DNA of 64,000 nucleotides from Chitinophagaceae bacterium. Its GTDB lineage: Bacteria; Bacteroidota; Bacteroidia; Chitinophagales; Chitinophagaceae. This document shows positions 34,014 through 41,174 of this stretch, in pieces (positions within the stretch are counted from its first letter, which is position 1; every line of letters begins with the position of its first letter). The stretch covers positions 372,001-436,000 of the forward strand of contig CANGIY010000001.1 of assembly GCA_947454235.1 (NCBI GenBank). The letters are read 5' to 3'. The position numbers and the translations under genes are program-made. The notes under the pieces were generated by a model, which saw only the letters and a program-made list of their open reading frames with translations, searched no databases and was not told where the DNA came from.

Positions 34014-35045
34014 TTAATCTTGCATTACTGCTGCTGCAGCGTGCCTGGGCGCGTATTTACCAACACTTTCGGCTATTGCTTTAATGTGGTCGGGAGTGGT
34101 GCCGCAGCAGCCGCCTACCATGTTCAGCCAGCCATTTTTAGCCCATTCTTCAATAATTTCAGCAGTTTGTTCAGGTGTTTCGTCATATTCACCCATGGCA
34201 TTGGGTAGTCCGGCATTCGGGTAGGCACTTACATTGCAGGTTGATATGCGAGCCAGCTCTTTGATGTGCTGGCGCATGTCTTTCGCTCCCAATGCGCAAT
34301 TGAAACCTATACTAATAGGTTCTGCATGTTTTACCGAAACATAAAAAGCCTCCAAAGTTTGCCCGCTGAGCGTTCTGCCGGAAGCGTCGGTGATAGTGCC
34401 TGAAATCATGACTGGCAATTTCTCCTTTCCTGTGTTTTTGAAGTAGGTATTGATAGCGTAAATGGCAGCTTTTGCGTTCAGCGTGTCAAAAATGGTTTCT
34501 ATTAAAAGTATATCAACACCGCTATCTACCAGTCCCGATATTTGTTCAGTGTAGGCATTGGCAACTTCATCAAATGTAACTGCTCTGTAACCCGGGTTGT
34601 TCACATCGGGTGAAATAGAAAGCGTTTTATTCATAGGGCCAATTGCCCCTGCCACATAAAAGTCGCCATCGGGTTGGTTGGTTTCCCCTTTAAATCTTTC
34701 AATGGCTCCGCGTGCTATTTTTCCTGCTGCCACATTCACTTCATAGGCAAATTCCTGCATATCGTAGTCGGCAAGCGAAATCGATTGTGCATTGAATGTA
34801 TTGGTTTCAATGATGTTGGCACCAGCCCTCAGGTATTCTAAATGAATTTGTTCAATAATATCGGGGCGGGTGAGACAGAGGATGTCATTATTGCCCTTGA
34901 TGTCTTTGTGCCAATTCTTAAAGCGTTCACCGCGGTAGTCGGCCTCATTGAGCTTATATTGCTGTACCATAGTGCCCATTGCACCATCGATAATGAGTAT
35001 TTTTTTTGCGAGCGCGTCCTTTATTTTATGGCAGGTTACAGTCAT
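34014..35045 (-). CDS. metH: Homocysteine S-methyltransferase domain of methionine synthase (split MetH)
   Basis: About 343 residues comprising only the Hcy-binding domain: [33 protein letters not shown], and the zinc cysteines in [10 protein letters not shown] and [12 protein letters not shown]. Uses zinc to activate homocysteine; the methyl donor and cobalamin-binding domains are on another polypeptide in many Bacteroidota, and that gene is not in this window. The ATG at 35045 is preferred because the -7 box lies 30 bases upstream and the extra 29 upstream residues look non-coding. It converges on the TPR-PAS gene, 7 bases apart. Confidence 0.88.
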   Translation of the reverse strand: MTVTCHKIKDALAKKILIIDGAMGTMVQQYKLNEADYRGERFKNWHKDIKGNNDILCLTRPDIIEQIHLEYLRAGANIIETNTFNAQSISLADYDMQEFAYEVNVAAGKIARGAIERFKGETNQPDGDFYVAGAIGPMNKTLSISPDVNNPGYRAVTFDEVANAYTEQISGLVDSGVDILLIETIFDTLNAKAAIYAINTYFKNTGKEKLPVMISGTITDASGRTLSGQTLEAFYVSVKHAEPISIGFNCALGAKDMRQHIKELARISTCNVSAYPNAGLPNAMGEYDETPEQTAEIIEEWAKNGWLNMVGGCCGTTPDHIKAIAESVGKYAPRHAAAAVMQD

Positions 35046-35074
35046 TTTTGGGTTTTTTGTTCGATTACCAAGTG

Positions 35075-35082
35075 CAAATTTA
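35075..35082 (-). promoter_or_regulatory. -7 element of the metH gene
   Basis: TAAATTTG on the minus strand (35082-35075) matches TAnnTTTG and predicts a leader of about 23 bases before the ATG at 35045. No convincing TTTG at -33. Confidence 0.45.
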
Positions 35083-35160
35083 AGGGGAATAAGTGTGGCG
35101 TGACGGTAAAAAATGCTGAAAGTATATTGCAAATGATATTTTTTTATACCTTAGCACTTG

Positions 35161-35391
35161 ATGAGAAACCGTGTCATTTTTATTCTTGGCATATTAGTAG
35201 CGACTTTCCTACTAGAGTCGTGTGGAGGGCCAAAGGAAGCAGCCCGCACAAGCAGGCCGTTTTCAGTTCCGGTTCGTAAAACCCGCAAACACATTGGGGC
35301 TATAAGAGCTCATGATGTGAAAGGTCGTTATTGGGGTGGTCACCGCTATGGTCCACGTCCGCACCCTAACAGGGGAAGATTCCGTTCATAA
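35161..35391 (+). CDS. Small basic lipoprotein
   Basis: 76 residues from ATG 35161. A lipoprotein signal ends in LLESC with GG after the cysteine, followed by a very basic, glycine- and proline-rich tail (VKGRYWGGHRYGPRPHPN). Too short for a catalytic domain; probably an outer-membrane surface or cell-wall-interacting peptide. Divergent from metH; no further context. Confidence 0.5.
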   Translation: MRNRVIFILGILVATFLLESCGGPKEAARTSRPFSVPVRKTRKHIGAIRAHDVKGRYWGGHRYGPRPHPNRGRFRS

Positions 35392-35540
35392 TTGCAATGC
35401 AACATATTTTATAGGCTGTCTATCAAAGGCAGCCTATTTTTTTATAGTTTTTTTAAATTTGGTTGCAACTGAAATATGGTTTGTACGCAAGCGGGATTGC
35501 TTAATCATTTAAAATTGAACAATAAAATCATGTTTGACCG

Positions 35541-35557
35541 AGGCGTTAAAGACGCCT
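35541..35557. repeat. Short intergenic palindrome
   Basis: AGGCGT and ACGCCT arms around TAAAG. It belongs to the group of short palindromes around the NHL gene that share size but not stem sequence. Confidence 0.55.
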
Positions 35558-35647
35558 TGCCGCCTGATCCTTCCCGAACCAAAATCTATCGGGACAGGCT
35601 GTTACAAACAAGGACCAGTGCGTTAGCAATCAAAAAAAACACAACTG

Positions 35648-35695
35648 GTAGGGGCAAATGGCATTTGCCCTGTATCTCAACCATATAAATTACAC
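35648..35695 (+). repeat. 48-base direct repeat, left copy
   Basis: Begins GTAGGGG and ends TTACAC; contains the palindrome GGGCAAATGGCATTTGCCC (9-base arms, one central base), then TGTATCTCAACCATATAAA. It is identical to 37843-37890 except one base (T instead of A near the end). The two copies are in the same orientation and bracket one gene. Confidence 0.9.
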
Positions 35696-35704
35696 GCCAC
35701 CCTT

Positions 35705-35724
35705 CCTGAAAATTCTGTAATTCT
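35705..35724 (+). repeat. CTGTAATTCT-type intergenic repeat, copy 1
   Basis: CCTGAAAATTCTGTAATTCT, exactly repeated at 61976-61995, in each case followed by a degenerate second half (GAATCCTG or AATTCTG). I recall similar strings between genes of other Bacteroidota; not searched. Confidence 0.7.
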
Positions 35725-35816
35725 GAGAATCCTGATTGAGACAACAAACTTTTTTTGCCAAAAAGCTCCCATCACCAATAAAAAAATGAATAAATTTGTT
35801 TCATTATTTGTTGTCT

Positions 35817-37697
35817 ATGAGGTATCTATTTCTACTTTTTGCTTTCGTGTACTTTTTACCATCAGGCTTCAGTCAACCCTATTACATAACAACAATAGCA
35901 GGTAATGGTACAAACGTAGAAAATGGGAACGGTGGGATGGCAACTTCGGCTGGTTTGCAAACTGGAAATCCATCTGTTCCAGATAAATATGGAAATATTT
36001 ACTTGGCTACTCGTTGGGTTAATAATACAGTTAGAAAAATTGATGCTTCTGGGCGTATTACACATTTTGCAGGTGATGGTACTGCGGTTTCGGCAGGCGA
36101 TGGAGGACCTGCGTCAAGTGCGAGTCTGAATGATCCATTGTGGGTTTTGACGGATGATTCAGCAAACGTTTACATTGTTGAAAATCTTGGATGCAGGGTA
36201 CGTAAGGTAGATTACCGTACAGGTAGAATTTCCACTTATGCTGGAAATGGTGGTTCCACATTTTCGGGAGAAGGTAGACCTGCTTCGGCAACCAGTTTTG
36301 GGTATATCACAAGTATGGCATTTGACAGTCATGGCAATGTTTTGCTATGTGCTAATAACGGATATATAAATAAAATCGACAAGGCAACTTCGATTGTTTC
36401 AAATATTGCTGGTAACGGGCGTTGCGTAAGAAATGTTTCTTCATCTGGTCCTGCTACCGCGGATAGCGGTTGCTATATTTATGTTTGCGTGGATAGGCAT
36501 GATAATATTTACACAAGTGATTTGACTTTGATTAGGAAAATTGATTCAGGTACAAATTTTATTCATACACTGGCAGGCTCGCTGGATACGAGTTTTGCAT
36601 ATGCAGATAGTGTACCTGCCACCAACGCACATATAGAAATGTACGACATAAATAGTGATTCGTTCGGTAGAATTTATTATTCTGACGTACTACGATTGAG
36701 AACGAGAATGGTTGATACAAATGGATATGTATATACAATTGGGGGAAATGGTATTCGCGGTTATTCTGGCGATGGCGGTCCAGCAATAAATGCCAAAATT
36801 TACGATCCATTATCCACAGTTGTTGGAGCTTGTGGAGAAATTTATATGAATGATGCAGGAAACTACAGAGTTCGAAAAATATATAAAGAGTATTTACCTA
36901 ACATTTCGATATCTTTAACGAATCAAGCATCGACAACGGAAACAGGTGTTGTGCAGTTTTGTAGCCGGTACCCAACAACCTTACATGCGTTTTATTCAAG
37001 AGGCGGGCCTTCGCCTGCTTTTAGGTGGTACATTAATGGTGCGCCTATAACTACTAGCTTACCGTATTATACTTTTACGCCTAACAGCGGAGATAGTGTA
37101 AGGTGCGAAATTGTGAGTGATTTGTACTGTGTCACAAATCGTGTTGCTTCAAGTAATTCAATACAATTTATAATTGATACTTTAAGCCCTGTAAGTGTTT
37201 CATTAAGTGGCATCGCTGGTGCTGCAATAGGCGATACAGTGCATTTAAATGCTACCATTACTGGTGCAGGTAGCAGCTATACCCTTAAGTGGTACAACGG
37301 CGATAGCCTGTTTGCTACTACCACCACACCTACAGTACAATATGTAAAAACACGAGCTATTGATAGCATTACTGTAGTACTTACCAGTACCGCCCGTGGT
37401 TGCTACGACAGTACAGGCAGCCCCATAAAAACCATTGTGCGCTACAACACAAGCGTACCTGTAGTAACTACTGCTGCCAATGAAATATGGCTGCAGCCCA
37501 ACCCTGCACAAACAGAAATACAAATAGTTGCGGGTAACGATTGGGAACAACTTGTAGTTACTGATGTTTCGGGGCGGGTCATGTACCGCGAGAGCAATCA
37601 ACAACACCGTAGTACTCAGCTTAATATAGCATCGTGGCCTAAAGGCTTGTATTTTGTACATACAGGCACTGTGGCAGGTAAGTTTTTAAAAGACTAG
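35817..37697 (+). CDS. T9SS-secreted NHL-repeat protein flanked by direct repeats
   Basis: 626 residues from ATG 35817 (a TTG seven codons upstream is in frame but gives no better peptide). Signal peptide to about residue 20, then five or six NHL-type propeller repeats (about 20-360) with phrases like TIAGNGTNVENGNGG, HFAGDGTAVSAGDGGPA, TYAGNGGSTFSGEGRPA, YTIGGNGIRGYSGDGGPA. An Ig-like section (about 370-545) and a type A sorting domain follow (LQPNPAQTEIQIV, VTDVSGRVMYRE, WPKGLYFVHTG). Role: probably binding or structural, on the cell surface. The gene is flanked by the 35648/37843 repeats. Confidence 0.82.
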   Translation: MRYLFLLFAFVYFLPSGFSQPYYITTIAGNGTNVENGNGGMATSAGLQTGNPSVPDKYGNIYLATRWVNNTVRKIDASGRITHFAGDGTAVSAGDGGPASSASLNDPLWVLTDDSANVYIVENLGCRVRKVDYRTGRISTYAGNGGSTFSGEGRPASATSFGYITSMAFDSHGNVLLCANNGYINKIDKATSIVSNIAGNGRCVRNVSSSGPATADSGCYIYVCVDRHDNIYTSDLTLIRKIDSGTNFIHTLAGSLDTSFAYADSVPATNAHIEMYDINSDSFGRIYYSDVLRLRTRMVDTNGYVYTIGGNGIRGYSGDGGPAINAKIYDPLSTVVGACGEIYMNDAGNYRVRKIYKEYLPNISISLTNQASTTETGVVQFCSRYPTTLHAFYSRGGPSPAFRWYINGAPITTSLPYYTFTPNSGDSVRCEIVSDLYCVTNRVASSNSIQFIIDTLSPVSVSLSGIAGAAIGDTVHLNATITGAGSSYTLKWYNGDSLFATTTTPTVQYVKTRAIDSITVVLTSTARGCYDSTGSPIKTIVRYNTSVPVVTTAANEIWLQPNPAQTEIQIVAGNDWEQLVVTDVSGRVMYRESNQQHRSTQLNIASWPKGLYFVHTGTVAGKFLKD

Positions 37698-37778
37698 AAA
37701 AAATGTAGCTAATCGTGGGGTCTTCTACGCTTGGGTGGCGGCAAGTATCCGACCTGCCGGTGCAATTTTGTTGTTACC

Positions 37779-37797
37779 GGGCGTAAGCCTTACTCCC
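37779..37797. repeat. 19-base palindrome with the same frame as the direct-repeat palindrome
   Basis: GGGCGTAAGCCTTACTCCC has GGG/CCC ends and a GTAAG-C-CTTAC core, the same 19-base architecture as GGGCAAATGGCATTTGCCC but with different core bases, as if the stem were kept while its sequence changed. Confidence 0.6.
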
Positions 37798-37842
37798 CTA
37801 CATTCTCGCATTAAAAATGACCAATCAAAAAATAATCCCCTT

Positions 37843-37890
37843 GTAGGGGCAAATGGCATTTGCCCTGTATCTCAACCATATAAAATACAC
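37843..37890 (+). repeat. 48-base direct repeat, right copy
   Basis: Second copy of 35648-35695, one mismatch over 48 bases, same orientation; 2.2 kb apart. Its palindrome is GGGCAAATGGCATTTGCCC at 37848-37866. Confidence 0.9.
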
Positions 37891-37900
37891 CAATCATCTG

Positions 37901-37944
37901 GGCGAAGTTTCCTTCGTCTTACCATTCAGGAAGCATCTGCTTCC
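37901..37944. repeat. Two short hairpins beside the right direct repeat
   Basis: GGCGAAG-TTTC-CTTCGTC (37901-37918, one G-T wobble) and GGAAGCA-TC-TGCTTCC (37929-37944). Both are 16-18 bases, no T run after them. Confidence 0.55.
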
Positions 37945-37980
37945 GAAATACAATATCCAGACAGGCTGGCGTAGCCAATA

Positions 37981-38424
37981 CTATTCCAGTTCCTTGAACA
38001 TAAACACGTATTGGTCGACTTTATAATAGTCGTTGGAGATATAGAACTCGTAGGCGGGCATGAGTTTGTTGGTCATAAGTGTGATGGTAGTGACATTGTT
38101 GGGGCGACAAATGTTGGTTTCGCAATGGCTCATTAATTGTTTCCCAATACCCTGTCCGTGGCGAGAGCCATCAATAAAAAGTTCATCAACAAAAAACTGT
38201 TTGCCTGTCCACCAGGTCTTGAGCTTCCCAAAAAGCACACCACACACAACACCATTGTCTTCTGCAACCATACCTACAAAATTGGGTGCACCAATGTATT
38301 CTTGTAAATATTGAGCAGCCCCGGCAGCTTTCCATTGGTAGTTCCATGGCATTTTGTTGTATGCCGACATAAATATCGCTACGCAACTATCCAGGTCGCT
38401 GCTTTGGTATGGTCTTATGGTCAT
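37981..38424 (-). CDS. GNAT-family N-acetyltransferase coupled to the NRPS-like gene
   Basis: 147 residues from ATG 38424, which overlaps the NRPS-like stop codon as ATGA. GNAT fold: TIRPYQSSDLDSCVAIF at the start, QFFVDELFIDGSRHGQGIGKQLM containing the acetyl-CoA loop (R-x-x-GQGIG), and YEFYISNDYYKVDQYVFM at the end. Transfers an acyl group from a CoA thioester, usually to an amine. The tight overlap suggests it acts on the product or pathway of the A-PCP-TE enzyme, an inference. The longer frame upstream lies inside the NRPS-like gene and is rejected. Confidence 0.85.
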   Translation of the reverse strand: MTIRPYQSSDLDSCVAIFMSAYNKMPWNYQWKAAGAAQYLQEYIGAPNFVGMVAEDNGVVCGVLFGKLKTWWTGKQFFVDELFIDGSRHGQGIGKQLMSHCETNICRPNNVTTITLMTNKLMPAYEFYISNDYYKVDQYVFMFKELE

Positions 38425-41102
38425 TTTATAAAAGGTTGATTGGCTTCGTCGAGTGCTTGTTGCACCGCCCTTGCAAGGCTGGTTACATTGGGAGGGAAAA
38501 ACATGGTTTTGTGGTCGCCCGGTACATCGTGTACTTTCACTCCGCCACGGGCATAGGCGCGCCATCCCAGGCATTCAAAGTCGTCGACGAAATAAATGCG
38601 TTTCTGTGCCTTGAACAGATGCAACGTTCCGGTGAAGGGCTGCATATCGTAGTTGTTGAGGGCTGCAAAATGCTTTTGGTTTATTTTTTCCAGCAGTAAG
38701 TGTGTGCCTTCAAGCGTAGGAGCGTCTTTTTTTCCGGCTGCTATCAGGCGGGCTTCTTTTTTGCGTTCGTATAGTGCTTTTTGGTATTCAAGGGTTTCAT
38801 CGGGTGATGCAAAGAGCGATTTTGTAATAAATAATGCCTTTGGTAACTGCCTGCTTATTTTTTTGAATATCGTTTGGCTGAGCGGCTTCTTGTAAAACAG
38901 ATTAGAGGCGTCGGTGTCAAAAATGCCCAGCAAAGAAACTTCTTTCCCGGCTGTTTCCAGTTGCTTTTTCATTTCTACTGCCACATATCCCCCAAACGAA
39001 TATCCCGCCAGCGCATAAGGCCCTGAAGGGTAGTGCTTGGTGATTTCTGAAATGTAGTGTGCCGCCAACTCTTCCATTTTGTCAAACGTTTCCGATTTGC
39101 CGTCAAGCCCCAAGGGTTGAATGGCGTAAACAGGTTGTTCTTTATCCATGCAATCGGCAAGGTTGCGGAAGTTGGAAAAATTGTAGCCATCTCCGTGTAT
39201 AATGTACAACGGTATTTTGCTGCCCTCTGTTTTTATGGGCACTACCGATCTAAACACTTCCTGAGGTGTTTCTTTCTCAAGGAACGCAGCAAATGACGCG
39301 ATCGTATTATGCTTAAAAATGGTATTGATGTTCACTTTTCTGTTGAACAGTGCTTCCACTTCTGCCAGCATTTGCACAGCGAGCAACGACTGCCCGCCCA
39401 GGTCGAAGAAATTATCGTTAATGCTTATTTCTTTCACCGAAAGCACCTGTTGCCATATTGCAGCAATTTGTTTTTCGGTGGTTGTGCCGGGTGGAATATG
39501 TTCGTTGCCTGTTCCAGCCATATTAATTTCCGGCAGGGCATTTCTATCTATTTTCCCGTTGGGATTAAGGGGTAGTGCTTGTAGTTCCATCCATAAACCG
39601 GGCACCATGTAGTCGGGCAGTTTGCGCCTGAGAAAAGACATGAGCGCATCTTTATCAAATCGCGGCTTGGGTACTATATAGCCCATTAACCTGTTGAGCC
39701 CATCAATTTTACGGGCGATGACTACTGCTTGGTCAACAAACTTATACTGGCGTACAACACTTTCTATCTCTCCCAGTTCAACCCTGAACCCACGTATTTT
39801 CACTTGTTGGTCTTTCCTGCCCAAAAATTCCATGTTGCCGTCAGGCATCATTCTGCCAAGGTCGCCCGTTTTGTACATTCTGCCGCCGCATGCGTCATTG
39901 AAAGGGTCTTTGATGAATGCAGCGTCCGTTTTTTCTTTGTCATTGGCGTAGCCGGCAGCAACACCTACGCCACCAATATATAATTCGCCCTGTTCGCCTG
40001 CGGGTACAGGGGCCAGTTTGTCGTTGAGTATGTAGAACAAGTTGTTGTCAATGGGTTTGCCGTAAGGTATGCTCTTCCATTGCGGGTCAACATATTCAAT
40101 AGGAAAATAGTTGGACCATACTGTAGCTTCGGTTGCTCCGCCCAGGCTAATCACTTTTGCATTGGGGAAGAACTTTTTGATTCTCTCAGGTAGATTGACC
40201 GGAATCCAGTCACCACTTAAGAAAACCACTTGCAGGTCGTTTTGTGTGAATTCAGTGTTTCTTGCTTCGAGTCCGCGCACCAGAAAATCGAGTGTAGTAG
40301 GCACCGAGTCCCAGAACGTAATTTTCTTTTCCTGCAACATCACTGCAAGGCGTGCCAGGTCGTAGACCTCAGCGGTATCGGCTATTTCTATAGTTGCCCC
40401 GGCAAAAAGAGTCCCGAAAATATCATACACCGAAAGGTCAAAACAAATAGAAGTAATGAACATAAGTCGGTGCCCCGGCGCTATGTTGTAGGTTTTATTC
40501 ACCCACTGGCACAGGTTAAGCACCGAATGGTGTCGAATCATCACCCCCTTAGGATTGCCTGTTGAACCCGATGTATAGATGGTATATGCGAGTTGATTGG
40601 GGTCAATTGTTACTTCAGGAAGTTGGTCGGGCTGCCCATCGAAATCTAAATTTCTTAAATCAATCACCCGTACGTTACCTGTTGACGTAGGGAAATTATA
40701 ATCGGTATTAGCAATTAATACTTGAATGCCTGAATTCTGAATGATGTACTCCTGCCTTGGTGCCGGGTATTCGGGGTCTATAGGTACATAGGCGGCTCCT
40801 GCCTTCAATATGCCCAACATGCCCGTAACAATATCGGGGCAGCGGGTTACCAATAAGCCTACATTATCGTTCGGTTGAACGCCATTTTGAATGAGGTAGT
40901 GAGCAAGTTTATTTGAAAGTAAATGGAGTTCGCTGTAGGGAATTGATTTGTCTTTGTACGAAACGGCAATACAATCCCTGTACGTAGTTGCAGCTACATC
41001 AATTTCTTTGACAATGTTTGATGTAGCCTTATATGCAACTATAGTATTGTTGAAATCGGAAAAATCGGGCGTTTTGCTCGTTGCATTGATTCCTTGCTCC
41101 AT
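38421..41102 (-). CDS. NRPS-like A-PCP-TE enzyme, predicted cysteine-specific
   Basis: 893 residues, one module with no condensation domain. Adenylation domain (about 30-530): YTSGSTGNPKG (177-186), YKTGDLGR (410-417), Lys517 in NGKIDR. Carrier domain: DNFFDLGGQSLL with the phosphopantetheine Ser572. Thioesterase (about 630-890): AGYSFGG with Ser702, FDTDAS and PGDHKTMF as probable acid and histidine. The ten pocket residues, aligned by eye to PheA, are D222, L223, Y226, D265, F294, S296, L320, V328, W329, K517; seven match the textbook cysteine code DLYNLSLIWK, and SGDWIP and SLGGATEA also occur in cysteine modules. Product unknown. Confidence 0.85.
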   Translation of the reverse strand: MEQGINATSKTPDFSDFNNTIVAYKATSNIVKEIDVAATTYRDCIAVSYKDKSIPYSELHLLSNKLAHYLIQNGVQPNDNVGLLVTRCPDIVTGMLGILKAGAAYVPIDPEYPAPRQEYIIQNSGIQVLIANTDYNFPTSTGNVRVIDLRNLDFDGQPDQLPEVTIDPNQLAYTIYTSGSTGNPKGVMIRHHSVLNLCQWVNKTYNIAPGHRLMFITSICFDLSVYDIFGTLFAGATIEIADTAEVYDLARLAVMLQEKKITFWDSVPTTLDFLVRGLEARNTEFTQNDLQVVFLSGDWIPVNLPERIKKFFPNAKVISLGGATEATVWSNYFPIEYVDPQWKSIPYGKPIDNNLFYILNDKLAPVPAGEQGELYIGGVGVAAGYANDKEKTDAAFIKDPFNDACGGRMYKTGDLGRMMPDGNMEFLGRKDQQVKIRGFRVELGEIESVVRQYKFVDQAVVIARKIDGLNRLMGYIVPKPRFDKDALMSFLRRKLPDYMVPGLWMELQALPLNPNGKIDRNALPEINMAGTGNEHIPPGTTTEKQIAAIWQQVLSVKEISINDNFFDLGGQSLLAVQMLAEVEALFNRKVNINTIFKHNTIASFAAFLEKETPQEVFRSVVPIKTEGSKIPLYIIHGDGYNFSNFRNLADCMDKEQPVYAIQPLGLDGKSETFDKMEELAAHYISEITKHYPSGPYALAGYSFGGYVAVEMKKQLETAGKEVSLLGIFDTDASNLFYKKPLSQTIFKKISRQLPKALFITKSLFASPDETLEYQKALYERKKEARLIAAGKKDAPTLEGTHLLLEKINQKHFAALNNYDMQPFTGTLHLFKAQKRIYFVDDFECLGWRAYARGGVKVHDVPGDHKTMFFPPNVTSLARAVQQALDEANQPFIK

Positions 41103-41174
41103 CTATTGTTGACTAAAAGATGTGCTAAAAGTAAAAAAAATGAAACGCTTTACGAATGATTTTGAGCATTATTA

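Larger units (their letters stand above)
35392..35816. other. Gene-free stretch with palindromes and repeats upstream of the NHL gene
   Basis: No coding signal. It holds AGGCGT-TAAAG-ACGCCT (35541-35557), the left 48-base direct repeat (35648-35695) and a CTGTAATTCT-type repeat (35705-35724). A TAAATTTG at 35791-35798 could be the -7 box of the next gene, though no TTTG lies at the right distance. Confidence 0.6.
37698..37980. other. Repeat-rich gap downstream of the NHL gene
   Basis: No gene. It contains the palindromes at 37779-37797, 37901-37918 and 37929-37944 and the right direct repeat. No clear terminator with a T run was found, although any of these hairpins might slow transcription. 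Confidence 0.55.

Noticed and set aside
34842-35279. Plus-strand frame of 145 codons at metH
   Set aside because: Mostly antisense to metH and continues over its promoter and the small lipoprotein start; no domain.
37245-37661. Minus-strand frame of 138 codons in the NHL gene
   Set aside because: Antisense to the Ig-like and sorting-domain part of the T9SS gene.
38425-38574. N-terminal extension of the GNAT protein
   Set aside because: Lies within the NRPS-like coding region and reads as low-complexity shadow; the GNAT fold begins at the ATG overlapping the NRPS stop.
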